From assembly GCF_000967545.1 (NCBI RefSeq), contig NZ_JXXV01000006.1:102867-166866 (forward strand): a stretch of 64,000 nt of DNA, read 5' to 3'. Every line of letters begins with the position of its first letter. Positions within the stretch are counted from its first letter, which is position 1. The DNA is from Vibrio galatheae. GTDB lineage: Bacteria > Pseudomonadota > Gammaproteobacteria > Enterobacterales > Vibrionaceae. The notes under the pieces were generated by a model. It was not told where the DNA came from and made no database searches. It worked only from the letters and a program-made list of their open reading frames with translations. This document shows positions 1 to 9,883 of this stretch, piece after piece. A program made the translations under genes and the position numbers.

Positions 1-435
1 GAAGACGTTGTCTACGCAGGCGGTGATGGTATGAACCACACTTTCTACGTAGCGATCAACGAAGGTCGTAACCGTGAAGTTCGTCGCCTTTGGGAGTCAC
101 AAGACACCACAGTTAGCCGCCTGAAACGTGTTCGCTACGGTGACATCTACCTAGACAAGAAACTCCCTCGTGGGGGCTGGATGGAACTGGACCTTAAAGA
201 GGTAAACTACCTACGTGAGCTGGTTGAGCTTCGTCCAGAGAAAGAGACGCTGCTTGATGAAAACAAAGCCAACTCATCTCGTAAGCGCGAGCGTTCGCGC
301 AGCCAGAAGATTCGTCGTGCTGTTAAGCGCCATGAAGAGCGAGTGAGCAGTGGTAGTGGACGCAGTAACAACCCTTCTCGTCGCAAACCTAAAAAGGGTG
401 CGGGGCAGCCAAACGCTCGCAACAAACAGCGCTAG
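1..435 (+). CDS. rluB: 23S rRNA pseudouridine synthase RluB, C-terminal part
   Basis: The reading frame is open from base 1, so the gene begins upstream and only about 144 C-terminal residues are present. The segment [11 protein letters not shown] and the following RVRYGDIYL are typical of the RsuA/RluB/RluE family, which isomerises uridine in structured rRNA; RluB acts on helix 89 region of 23S rRNA. After the catalytic domain comes a long Arg/Lys/Ser-rich tail (roughly the last 60 residues), characteristic of RluB and probably an RNA-binding extension. The internal ATG at 31 is not a start; it lies within the conserved domain. A hairpin with a T-run follows. RluB rather than RluE or RluF is inferred from the basic tail. 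Confidence 0.9.
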   Translation, partial: EDVVYAGGDGMNHTFYVAINEGRNREVRRLWESQDTTVSRLKRVRYGDIYLDKKLPRGGWMELDLKEVNYLRELVELRPEKETLLDENKANSSRKRERSRSQKIRRAVKRHEERVSSGSGRSNNPSRRKPKKGAGQPNARNKQR

Positions 436-451
436 AACCAAATAATCATAT

Positions 452-484
452 AAAAAAGCAGTATCATATCGATGCTGCTTTTTT
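452..484 (+). terminator. Rho-independent terminator after rluB
   Basis: AAAAAAGCAG and CTGCTTTTTT flank a 13-nt loop, forming a stem followed by a T-run, 17 bases after the rluB stop codon. The A-run on the left would let it work in both directions. Confidence 0.8.
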
Positions 485-610
485 GTATCTAACGATTTAG
501 GCCCAGTGCTAAAAGCAAAATCAAGATCAAAATAGTTTTTCTCTCACGAATTGCTTGAGGAACTGACATCCACGAAGTAACCTAGAACTCAGCATAGGCA
601 GGACGTTTTT

Positions 611-635
611 TTGCACTACTCTTTAAAGAGTGCAA
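611..635. promoter_or_regulatory. Interrupted palindrome upstream of the GGDEF/EAL gene
   Basis: TTGCACT, two unmatched bases, then TCTTTAAAGAGTGCAA: the right half is the reverse complement of the left apart from an AC bulge. It ends 33 bases before the ATG at 669, where an operator or a leader-RNA hairpin could sit. No T-run follows, so it is not a terminator. The bound protein is unknown. Confidence 0.4.
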
Positions 636-668
636 ACATGTTGTATCGGTACCACGGATTTGGACTAA

Positions 669-2948
669 ATGGCATTTATTAAGAAGAATATTTGGTTAGC
701 CTTCTATTTTATCCTTTTATTTTGGACAGTTATCACCGTCGGTGCTGTACATCTGTCATATCAAGAAACCTATCGTGAGTTTGGTCAAACACAGGCCAAC
801 TTAACCAGCTTAACGGCGCGAGCGTTTGATTCTTCTCTAACCCAGTTTAAAACCATTTTGGATATTGTCGGCGCAGACCTCACACGCTTCGATATTTATG
901 CCGATAAAAATCATACCTACAAGATCCTTGAATCCACGGTCAAACTCGACAGTACAATCTTGGTCGTTGCGCTTTATAAGCCAGATGGAACACCGATCAT
1001 TGTTGCTCCACATTTGGGTGACAAAGGTCATTACAATCAGATCAATCGCCCTGAAACTCGCGATACCTTCCAAGAGACAGTGCAAAGTGTCGAAGCTGTC
1101 GTTGGTCGAACATATTACAACGAGGCCGTAGGGGAACTGGTTATTCCGTTTCGAAAAATGATCAGGGATGAGAACGGTGAACCGCTTTTTGTTCTCTCAA
1201 TCTCTGTTTCGCTTAAACACGGCTTTCACTATTTTCGTACTGACAGTGAAAGCTATGACGCTCAAGAATATGACCTCTATCTCTACCGCGAACAGGATAG
1301 ATATTTCCAAATTGCCCCGCGCGAAAAAATATACGATGCGAAAGCTTACCGTTACCAGATACGCCAAAGTGACGTTGACTTGAGTGTAGCGAGGCTGCAA
1401 CGTCAAACAGGTTTGACTTACCAAGAGATAAAAACCGCCGGTAATGTGGTGGTGAATGAATTGGTTAACTCTGCTCGGCAGTCTATTTCAGCCGTCATGT
1501 ACATTGATAAATATGGTCTTTGGGTCGCGACCGAGGTGAAAAATAGCGTCGTGTTTGCCAATTTTATCGCCAAATTACCTGTAATCATTGGTCTGTATCT
1601 GGTTGCGGTACTGGTGATGTTCATCCTGTTCAGCAGTATTGCGACCAGTGAAAAACGTAAGCAAGAAGAGTTGACCTATCAGGCTCATCACGACTATCTA
1701 ACCGGAATTCAAAACCGCTTTAGTCTCGATCGCACCCTTGCACAGATATCGCACCGCTCTAGCTACAGCATGTTAAGCCTTAATGTAGACGGCTTTAAAG
1801 TGATTAACGACAACTTTGGTAGCCAGACAGGGGATTTCGTGCTGCGCCTTATTGCAGAGCGACTTAACCGATACGTCGGTGAGGAACATAAGTTATATCG
1901 TTCCAATGGTGATGAGTTTGTTGTGGTGACTGAGGTGACACAAGAAGCGCTATTGCAAGCTATAGCGCAGGGACTGCGTAACACCTTCAATGCTTTGTTT
2001 GTCTATCGAGAGCTTGAACTTGAACTAACATGCAGCGTCAGTATTGCCATCAACAATAGTGGCGAATTTGATGGTGAAGCGATGAAACGCAATGTTGACC
2101 TAGCCATGTCACATGCGAAACAGTCCCGCAGTAGCATTGCTTTCTATCATCCAGTTTTCTTACAAGATTATCTAGAGCGCAGTAAAATTGAGCTCGCCCT
2201 TAAGGGAGCGATTGAGCGTAACGAATTGTCTATGGTTTATCAGCCACAGGTGAGCGCTCGAAGACAACTCAAAGGTGTTGAAGCACTATTGCGCTGGAAT
2301 CACCCTGAGCTTGGTTTCGTCCCACCGAATAAATTTATCGCGGTGGCAGAAAATTGTGGTTACATGCCGCTGTTAGGTGACTTCATTCTCGAACGCTCGC
2401 TTGCAGATATGAGCCAGTTGATGAAGCAAACTGGTGTACAAATTGACGTCGCGATTAATGTTTCCGTTAAGCAGTTACAAGACTACGACTTTGTCGAGAC
2501 TGTCAAACAATTGCTGCAGAAGTATCAGTTTGATCCAAAACGTCTGATTCTTGAAGTGACAGAGAGTGTATTTGCTGAAGACGTTGACCAACTTAAGAGC
2601 TTATTGAGTGCGTTTAAAGAACAGTCGATACGCATTTCTTTGGATGATTTTGGTACCGGTTACTCATCGTTGAGCCTACTTAAACATCTGCCTATTTGTG
2701 AGGTGAAAATCGACAAAAGCTTTGTCTCGGATATGCTGAGCAATGATAAGTCTTACTCTATGTTGGCTGGTGTGCTCGATATGGCGCAGCGTTTGGGAAT
2801 GGAAACCGTAGCCGAAGGTGTAGAGTCAGCAGAAGAGGCAGTCGTGCTGCGTCAATTGGGCTGTGATGTGTTTCAAGGCTATTATTTCGCTAAGCCAATG
2901 CCACTTGGGGCTCTGGAAGAGTACATCGCCCATGAACAGGCGATATAG
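669..2948 (+). CDS. Membrane GGDEF/EAL protein, predicted c-di-GMP phosphodiesterase
   Basis: A 759-residue inner-membrane signalling protein. A transmembrane helix (about residues 9-29) precedes a long periplasmic region of the Cache/PDC type, then a second helix (about 300-322) leads into GGDEF and EAL domains. The GGDEF motif reads SNGDEF, so the first two glycines needed for GTP binding are changed and cyclase activity is unlikely. The EAL half looks complete: EALLRW, the NVSVKQL asparagine region, LEVTES, SLDDFGTGYSS, KIDKSF and AEGVES are all present. I infer that it hydrolyses c-di-GMP, with the GGDEF half serving a regulatory role. It stands alone, ending convergently with cydC; the periplasmic ligand is not recognisable. 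Confidence 0.9.
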   Translation: MAFIKKNIWLAFYFILLFWTVITVGAVHLSYQETYREFGQTQANLTSLTARAFDSSLTQFKTILDIVGADLTRFDIYADKNHTYKILESTVKLDSTILVVALYKPDGTPIIVAPHLGDKGHYNQINRPETRDTFQETVQSVEAVVGRTYYNEAVGELVIPFRKMIRDENGEPLFVLSISVSLKHGFHYFRTDSESYDAQEYDLYLYREQDRYFQIAPREKIYDAKAYRYQIRQSDVDLSVARLQRQTGLTYQEIKTAGNVVVNELVNSARQSISAVMYIDKYGLWVATEVKNSVVFANFIAKLPVIIGLYLVAVLVMFILFSSIATSEKRKQEELTYQAHHDYLTGIQNRFSLDRTLAQISHRSSYSMLSLNVDGFKVINDNFGSQTGDFVLRLIAERLNRYVGEEHKLYRSNGDEFVVVTEVTQEALLQAIAQGLRNTFNALFVYRELELELTCSVSIAINNSGEFDGEAMKRNVDLAMSHAKQSRSSIAFYHPVFLQDYLERSKIELALKGAIERNELSMVYQPQVSARRQLKGVEALLRWNHPELGFVPPNKFIAVAENCGYMPLLGDFILERSLADMSQLMKQTGVQIDVAINVSVKQLQDYDFVETVKQLLQKYQFDPKRLILEVTESVFAEDVDQLKSLLSAFKEQSIRISLDDFGTGYSSLSLLKHLPICEVKIDKSFVSDMLSNDKSYSMLAGVLDMAQRLGMETVAEGVESAEEAVVLRQLGCDVFQGYYFAKPMPLGALEEYIAHEQAI

Positions 2949-2971
2949 TTGGCCGACATTGTCGACCAACT
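2947..2971. terminator. Hairpin between convergent GGDEF/EAL gene and cydC
   Basis: AGTTGGCCGACA and TCGACCAACT pair almost perfectly around a short loop, beginning inside the stop codon of the upstream gene. There is no clear T-run, so it may be a weak bidirectional terminator or an RNA-stabilising 3' hairpin. Confidence 0.45.
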
Positions 2972-2978
2972 CTTGCGG

Positions 2979-4700
2979 TTAAAGGGTCTGATTCAACTGA
3001 TAATAACGACCTTGCTTCTCAATCAGTGCGTGGTGGCTACCATGTTCAACGATCTCACCTTGCTCAATCAAACACACTGAGTCCATCTTATCCAAATTGA
3101 CTAGGCGGTGCGTGATAAACACGACGGTCTTATTGATAAAGTGCTGTTCAAATAGCTGCATTATCTGCTGCTCGGTCTGTTTATCTAATCCTTCGGTTGG
3201 TTCGTCAAGAAGCAGGATCGGGGCATTGTGCAATAGGGCACGAGCGATACCAATACGGCGCTTCTCGCCTCCAGATAACTGACGACCACCATCACCTAGC
3301 CAAGTGTCTAAACCAGTATCTTCAAGTAATTTTCCAAGCCCAACCTGATGCAGCACCTCAGTGAGCTCATTATCTAGAGCTGCTGGTTTGGCCATGATTA
3401 AGTTGTCACGCAGTGCGCCGTTGAGAATGTCGACACGCTGGCTGACAACACTAATGGCTTGGCGAAGTTGACTCTCGCTCCATTCTTGAATTGGTTTACC
3501 AGCAATTTCAATACAACCGGTTTGCACATCCCAGTAGCGATTGAGTAGCTGAAGCAAGGTCGATTTGCCTGAACCCGTCTGACCGACGATTGCGATACGA
3601 TGATTGGCCGGAATATCGAGGTTAATCTCTCTCACTACCGTATTGCTGGAATCGGGGTAGTGGAAAGCAACGTTTTTATATTGAATCGAAAATGCTTGCT
3701 GATGTTCGGTGTCGTGCTCTGGAAAGCAGACATCTGGTTCAGAAAGGATGATGTCATTTAATCGACGAGCTGAAGTTAGTGTTTGTCCTAAGTGCTGGAA
3801 CGCACCGGCAATAGGCATAAGTAGCTCAACACTGGCCATTGTCGCAAAAGCAACCAGAGCAATCATAGGATCGGGTGTGTTACCGCCAACGCCGTCAGCC
3901 GCCAACCAGAGCATTAATACGATAGTCCAACCGTTTGCTAACAGCAGTAGTGCTTGCGCTAAGCCAGAAAAATGCGCATTAAAGAACTGGTTCTTCAGCA
4001 GTTTTTCCTGCGTGGTTAAAATCGCGTTACGATAACGTTCTTCAGCGCCAAACAGCGTGAGTTCACTGTAACCCTGAAGCCAATCGAGAGTGGCGATACG
4101 CAAGTTGGCTTTGTTATGGGTTAACTCCGAACCATTACGTTTACCGAGTTTGTAGAACAACACTGGCCAAGTTAGCAGCAAAGCGAACAAAATCGCACCG
4201 AGCGTTAAGCCAAGCTGTGAGTCAAACCAACTCACTAACGCGGTTAAGCTCAAAATACCTAAAGTGCCGACGATCATCGGGCTGACTAATCTAAGATAGA
4301 CGTGATCCATCGCGTCGATGTCTGCCACGAGGCGGTTTAATAAATCGGCATCACGTAGGTTAGATACCCGCCCCGGAATGAGGGGTGCGAGTTTAGAAAA
4401 GAAGAAGATACGCAAATCGGTTAGGAGCTTAAATGTCGCGTTGTGGCTGACAACACGCTCACCCCAACGACCAGCCGTTCTGCCCATGGCAAAACCGCGC
4501 ACAAAAGCCCCGGGCAACATATAGTTGAACGTTTCACGTGCAATGGTTAGGCCTGCCACTGCCGCAGCCGATAAAAACCAACCGGAAAGCGTAAGAAGGC
4601 CAATAGACGCGGCAAGCGTCAAAAAGGCGAGTAGCATGCCAAGAGAAAGACCAAACCAATGCTTTTTATACAGTTTTAAGTAGGGAAGTAATTCACGCAT
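2979..4700 (-). CDS. cydC: CydC, subunit of the CydDC thiol exporter (ABC)
   Basis: 573 residues, the same length as Escherichia coli CydC as I remember it. An N-terminal six-helix ABC exporter domain is followed by a nucleotide-binding domain with Walker A GQTGSGKST, signature LSGGEKRRIG and Walker B ILLLDEPTEGLD. With CydD it forms a heterodimeric inner-membrane ABC transporter that exports cysteine and glutathione to the periplasm and is needed for assembly of cytochrome bd oxidase. Its start overlaps the end of cydD by 8 bases, indicating translational coupling. The C-terminal NBD signature differs from that of CydD (LSVGQ), as expected for the C subunit. Confidence 0.95.
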   Translation of the reverse strand: MRELLPYLKLYKKHWFGLSLGMLLAFLTLAASIGLLTLSGWFLSAAAVAGLTIARETFNYMLPGAFVRGFAMGRTAGRWGERVVSHNATFKLLTDLRIFFFSKLAPLIPGRVSNLRDADLLNRLVADIDAMDHVYLRLVSPMIVGTLGILSLTALVSWFDSQLGLTLGAILFALLLTWPVLFYKLGKRNGSELTHNKANLRIATLDWLQGYSELTLFGAEERYRNAILTTQEKLLKNQFFNAHFSGLAQALLLLANGWTIVLMLWLAADGVGGNTPDPMIALVAFATMASVELLMPIAGAFQHLGQTLTSARRLNDIILSEPDVCFPEHDTEHQQAFSIQYKNVAFHYPDSSNTVVREINLDIPANHRIAIVGQTGSGKSTLLQLLNRYWDVQTGCIEIAGKPIQEWSESQLRQAISVVSQRVDILNGALRDNLIMAKPAALDNELTEVLHQVGLGKLLEDTGLDTWLGDGGRQLSGGEKRRIGIARALLHNAPILLLDEPTEGLDKQTEQQIMQLFEQHFINKTVVFITHRLVNLDKMDSVCLIEQGEIVEHGSHHALIEKQGRYYQLNQTL

Positions 4701-6480
4701 CTAGGTTCCCCTTATTTGATTGGTTGAGCGCTTGGTTGGCTGTCAGCATATCTTTGAACAGACCTTTTTGATTTGCCAGTGTGTCAAACGAGCCAGCTTG
4801 GACAAGCTGACCCTCTTTCATCACTAAGATCTGTCCTACATTTTTCAATGGGCTTAGTTGATGGGTCACCATTAGCGCCGTTTTTCCAGCGATTTGCTTT
4901 TCTAAGCCTTGCATGACCAAGCGTTCGCTGCGTGCATCTAAGCTCGCGGTTGGTTCGTCGAGCAACCAGAAGTGCCCGTTTTGCACCATTGCACGTGCCA
5001 AGGCTAAGCGCTGAGCTTGGCCTACCGACAAACCACCGGAGCGGTCAGATATCGCATAGTCAAGCCCATGCCTGTCAACAAATTCTGCTGAAAATGACTG
5101 CTCTAACGCGCGGTTTATAGCATCGTCACTGACATGAGATTTGCCAAGGGTGATGTTGTCGCGGATTGAACCGTGCAGCAGTAGTGGGTTTTGACCTACC
5201 CAACTGATGTTCTCACGCCAACTGGCCAAATCAAGTTCACTGCGTTCAATCCCATTAATGGTGAGCGAACCTGAATAAGGCAAGAAACCTAAGATGGCAT
5301 TGATCAATGTTGTCTTACCCGCGCCACTTGGCCCAACTACCGCTGTAGTTTGCGCTGAGGAAAGTTCGAAACTGATCGGGCCTAACAGTTTTTTACCTTC
5401 AGGGGAGTAGACTTCTAGTGAGCTGGCCGCAATAGTGATTCCATTATCCGCACTAAGTTTAGTTGTGCCTGAACGCACAGAATCTACCTCTGTTTCGATA
5501 AATTCGACAATGCTTTCTGCAGCGCCCACCGCTTGTTGTTTGGCATGATAGAAGGTGCCCAGATCACGCAGTGGCTGATAAAATTCGGGAGCGAGTACGA
5601 GGATGAACAAGCCGGCAAATAACGTAACACCTGCACCGTAATCGCCAAAATTTAGCTCGCCGATAAAAGCGAAACCAAAGTAAACCGCGGTTAAAGCGAT
5701 AGAGATAGAAGTAAAGAATTCCAACACCGCTGAGGACAGGAAAGCGATTTTCAGCACATCCATAGTTCGAGTTCTGAACACCTCAGATGCGCCTCTCATC
5801 ACCTCAGTTTCAGCCGCGGTTCGGTCGAATAGTCGAATTGTTGTCATGGACTGAAGACGATCGTAAAAATGACCAGAAAGGCGTTGCAGCGCTTTGAAGT
5901 TTTTGCGGTTTGCTTCGGCGGCTTTCATTCCGACCAAGGCCATAAACAGGGGTACAAGCGGCGCAGTAATTAGGAAAATCAAACCTGCCGCCCAGTTAAC
6001 TGGGAAAACCACGATCAAAATAACAAACGGCACTAACACAGACAGTGACATCTGGGGTAGGTAACGGGCAAAGAAATCGTGCATATCTTCGACCTGCTCA
6101 AGCAGCAGCGTTGCCCATGCACCAGCTGGCTTGCCTTTAATATAAGCAGGCCCTAATTCGCGGAGTTTATCTAAGATTCGCTGACGTATGTAGATGCGGA
6201 TCTGTTCTCCACATCGATAACCTGCGATTTCACGTCCCCAAGAACATAATGCGCGCGCGCCGACCACGGCAACTAAGCCGAGAAAGTATGGGACTAATTC
6301 ATATTTATCAACATGCTCGATAATGAGCTGATGCAAAATTGTTGCAAGCAGGGCGGCTTGAACTAATAGAAATACGCTTGAAAGAACGCCCAAACTGACA
6401 GCGATCATAAGCCAGCGCTTGGCGAGCTTACTTTGCTGCTTGAGCCACTGATTCAAGCTGCGTTGTTTCTTTTTATCCAT
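4693..6480 (-). CDS. cydD: CydD, subunit of the CydDC thiol exporter (ABC)
   Basis: 595 residues. The transmembrane domain occupies roughly residues 20-320, and the nucleotide-binding domain carries GPSGAGKTT, LSVGQAQRLALARA and FWLLDEPTASLD. It pairs with the downstream cydC product to export reduced thiols, which supports haem insertion into cytochrome bd and periplasmic redox balance. The gene lies about 110 bases downstream of the trxB stop on the same strand, separated by a terminator, so cydDC has its own transcription unit here. The neighbourhood cydDC-trxB, combining thiol export with the thioredoxin system, is also seen in enterobacteria. Confidence 0.95.
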   Translation of the reverse strand: MDKKKQRSLNQWLKQQSKLAKRWLMIAVSLGVLSSVFLLVQAALLATILHQLIIEHVDKYELVPYFLGLVAVVGARALCSWGREIAGYRCGEQIRIYIRQRILDKLRELGPAYIKGKPAGAWATLLLEQVEDMHDFFARYLPQMSLSVLVPFVILIVVFPVNWAAGLIFLITAPLVPLFMALVGMKAAEANRKNFKALQRLSGHFYDRLQSMTTIRLFDRTAAETEVMRGASEVFRTRTMDVLKIAFLSSAVLEFFTSISIALTAVYFGFAFIGELNFGDYGAGVTLFAGLFILVLAPEFYQPLRDLGTFYHAKQQAVGAAESIVEFIETEVDSVRSGTTKLSADNGITIAASSLEVYSPEGKKLLGPISFELSSAQTTAVVGPSGAGKTTLINAILGFLPYSGSLTINGIERSELDLASWRENISWVGQNPLLLHGSIRDNITLGKSHVSDDAINRALEQSFSAEFVDRHGLDYAISDRSGGLSVGQAQRLALARAMVQNGHFWLLDEPTASLDARSERLVMQGLEKQIAGKTALMVTHQLSPLKNVGQILVMKEGQLVQAGSFDTLANQKGLFKDMLTANQALNQSNKGNLDA

Positions 6481-6537
6481 CGTGAAGGCTTAATGAGAAT
6501 TATTATAAAGGATTTCGAGCTGCGCATTATACAAAAG

Positions 6538-6566
6538 AAAGCCCCGCGGGCATACCGCAGGGCTTT
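6538..6566 (-). terminator. Rho-independent terminator after trxB
   Basis: On the minus strand AAAGCCCTGCGG pairs with CCGCGGGGCTTT around a short loop and is followed by C-T-rich sequence. It sits 28 bases beyond the trxB stop codon and separates trxB from cydDC. Confidence 0.8.
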
Positions 6567-6593
6567 AAGGTTTTGAGCTAAAAATGAAAAATA

Positions 6594-7951
<1,358 letters not shown>

Positions 7952-8608
7952 ATGTTACATCAGCGCGAAACCACCCTACAACTGACTAAGTTAAGTGACA
8001 CAGCAATTTCACAACTTGCTCCATCTTTTATGCAGCTACCACATACGGAGCATGCGGATGGCAAGTACCGCTTAAGACGTTACTCAGTGGTAGCCTTGCA
8101 AGACGGTAAAGTGGTTGATTTGAACAAGAATGAGTTCATGCAAACCGATGATATCAATCGCTTTCAAGGTAACGTCGTTAGGCAGTTTGAGCCGATTGAA
8201 CAGTCAATCATTAACAGTGATGGCATGCGCGAAATGTGTCAGCTCTTTGTTGACTCTAACCATCTGACTAACGGTCAAGAGATTGAAATTCATCAAATTC
8301 GAATCTCAGCGATTTACAACGAGACACAGGTTGCGCCTGAAGGCGTTCATCAGGATGGATTTGAACACATCGCCTTGATAGGTATGGGACGCCACAATAT
8401 AGAAGGTGGTGACATCATGCTGTACAACAGTTTCAACGAAGCGCCATTTTTCCGTAAGGCTTTACAAAGTGGTGAAGTGGCGATGCTTGCAGACAACAAA
8501 CTGTGGCATAACGCGACACCGATTCGCTCAGTGATTGAAGGCGAAGAGGGTTACATGGATGTATTTGTACTGACTGCAAAGGATAGCGTTAATGAGCTTC
8601 ACTCCTAA
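7952..8608 (+). CDS. 2-oxoglutarate/Fe(II) dioxygenase, PF10014 type (free amino acid hydroxylase-like)
   Basis: A 218-residue cytoplasmic protein. Three ATGs lie in a row (7946, 7949, 7952); AAGGAG at 7940-7945 sets the third at proper spacing. The iron-binding facial triad is visible as VHQDGFEH (His133, Asp135) and LWHNATPIR (His186), with Arg192 placed for the 2-oxoglutarate carboxylate. The fold and motif spacing resemble PF10014, whose characterised members (for example the Bacillus L-isoleucine dioxygenase) hydroxylate free L-amino acids. It overlaps the next gene by 17 bases, so the two are co-translated and probably act in one pathway. The substrate cannot be read from sequence. Confidence 0.8.
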   Translation: MLHQRETTLQLTKLSDTAISQLAPSFMQLPHTEHADGKYRLRRYSVVALQDGKVVDLNKNEFMQTDDINRFQGNVVRQFEPIEQSIINSDGMREMCQLFVDSNHLTNGQEIEIHQIRISAIYNETQVAPEGVHQDGFEHIALIGMGRHNIEGGDIMLYNSFNEAPFFRKALQSGEVAMLADNKLWHNATPIRSVIEGEEGYMDVFVLTAKDSVNELHS

Positions 8609-9824
8609 TTTAGCCAGAGCGCAGTTTAGCGCGCTGGGACAAACTCACAACAATCTCCCCGTGATGTTTTTAGATGGTCCGGGTGGCTCTCAGGTGCCAA
8701 GATCGGTACTTGAATCTATGCATGCTTATTTGGGTTTTTATAACTCAAATTTGGGCGGTCATTACTTTTCTAGTCGCCAAACAACGGATTTGATGCAACA
8801 GGCACGTGAATCTGCACAGGCACTGCTAAACGCAGAATCAAGTCGCAACATTGTGTTTGGTGCAAACATGACATCGCTGACATTCCAGCTTAGCCGGGCG
8901 ATAAGCCGTGATTGGCAAGCGGGTGATGAGGTGATCGTGACTGCGTTAGATCACTATTCGAATGTGTCGAGCTGGCAACAAGCCGCTGAAGATAAAGGTG
9001 TAACGGTTCATCAGGCACAAGTTGATGAAGTGGACTGTGATTTAGATATTGACCATCTTTTGTCACTGATTAATGGCAAAACCAAACTGGTTGCACTCAC
9101 TTACGCGTCCAACACCACAGGTTCGATTGTCGACGTCAAGCGAGTAATTGATGCTGCGCACAGAGTCGGTGCCCAAGTTTATGTAGATGCGGTTCACTAT
9201 GCTCCGCACCACTTAATTGATGTACAAAAACTGGGCTGTGATTTCTTGGCATGTTCAGCGTATAAGTTCTTTGGCCCCCATGTCGGAATTGCTTACATCG
9301 CACCTAAATGGTTGCAAGCACTTAAACCTTACAAGGTTGAGCCAGCCACTAACGATGGACCGGGGCGTTTTGAAACGGGTACTCAAAGCTTCGAAGGCTT
9401 AGCAGGTGTTGTCGCGGCCGTAAAATACTTGTCCCAGTGGGGCAAAAGTAACGGTTCATTGCGACAGCGACTGGTCGATTCATTTAGTCAGTTTAACCAA
9501 CACGAGTCCGCGCTGAACGAGCGGTTTTTGATGCGTCTATCAGAGCTGGATGGGGTGACCTTGTATGGAAAAACGCAAGCCAACAGCGAGTTGAGAACAC
9601 CAACATTCGCCCTGACTTTTGACCATCATTCACCCGAGTTTGTCGCTAAAAAACTAGGTGAACGGAATATCTGTGTTTGGAACGGACACTTCTATGCATT
9701 AGGTTTGGTGCGTCAACTCGGACTAGAAGATACCGGTGGCGTTGTGAGAATCGGATTTATGCACTACAACACCTTAGAAGAGGTTGATATCCTGTTTGAT
9801 GAGCTAAAGGCGATACTCAAATAA
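8592..9824 (+). CDS. Cysteine desulfurase-like class V PLP enzyme lacking the catalytic Cys
   Basis: 410 residues of the class V aminotransferase fold. The PLP lysine is in CSAYKFFGPH (Lys225), with His121 (LDHYSN) stacking on the ring and Asp199/His202 (VDAVHYAPH) binding the cofactor. It corresponds to the group I remember as TIGR01976 (the Vibrio cholerae VC1184 subfamily). Where SufS-type desulfurases have GHHCA, this protein reads GHFYA, so the persulfide-forming cysteine is missing. It is therefore more likely a lyase or aminotransferase acting on another amino acid than a sulfur donor. Its start lies inside the preceding dioxygenase gene, and a terminator follows closely. Confidence 0.82.
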   Translation: MSFTPNLARAQFSALGQTHNNLPVMFLDGPGGSQVPRSVLESMHAYLGFYNSNLGGHYFSSRQTTDLMQQARESAQALLNAESSRNIVFGANMTSLTFQLSRAISRDWQAGDEVIVTALDHYSNVSSWQQAAEDKGVTVHQAQVDEVDCDLDIDHLLSLINGKTKLVALTYASNTTGSIVDVKRVIDAAHRVGAQVYVDAVHYAPHHLIDVQKLGCDFLACSAYKFFGPHVGIAYIAPKWLQALKPYKVEPATNDGPGRFETGTQSFEGLAGVVAAVKYLSQWGKSNGSLRQRLVDSFSQFNQHESALNERFLMRLSELDGVTLYGKTQANSELRTPTFALTFDHHSPEFVAKKLGERNICVWNGHFYALGLVRQLGLEDTGGVVRIGFMHYNTLEEVDILFDELKAILK

Positions 9825-9842
9825 CCACAAACAGCGTGACGA

Positions 9843-9871
9843 CAAGACCTCCCATATGGAGGTCTTGCTTT
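9843..9871 (+). terminator. Terminator after the dioxygenase/PLP-enzyme unit
   Basis: CAAGACCTCC and GGAGGTCTTG form a 10-base stem with loop CATA or shorter, followed by CTTTATT. It lies 18 bases after the stop codon and just before the 3' end of the convergent DUF2797 gene. Confidence 0.8.
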
Positions 9872-9883
9872 ATTCAACGGCTT

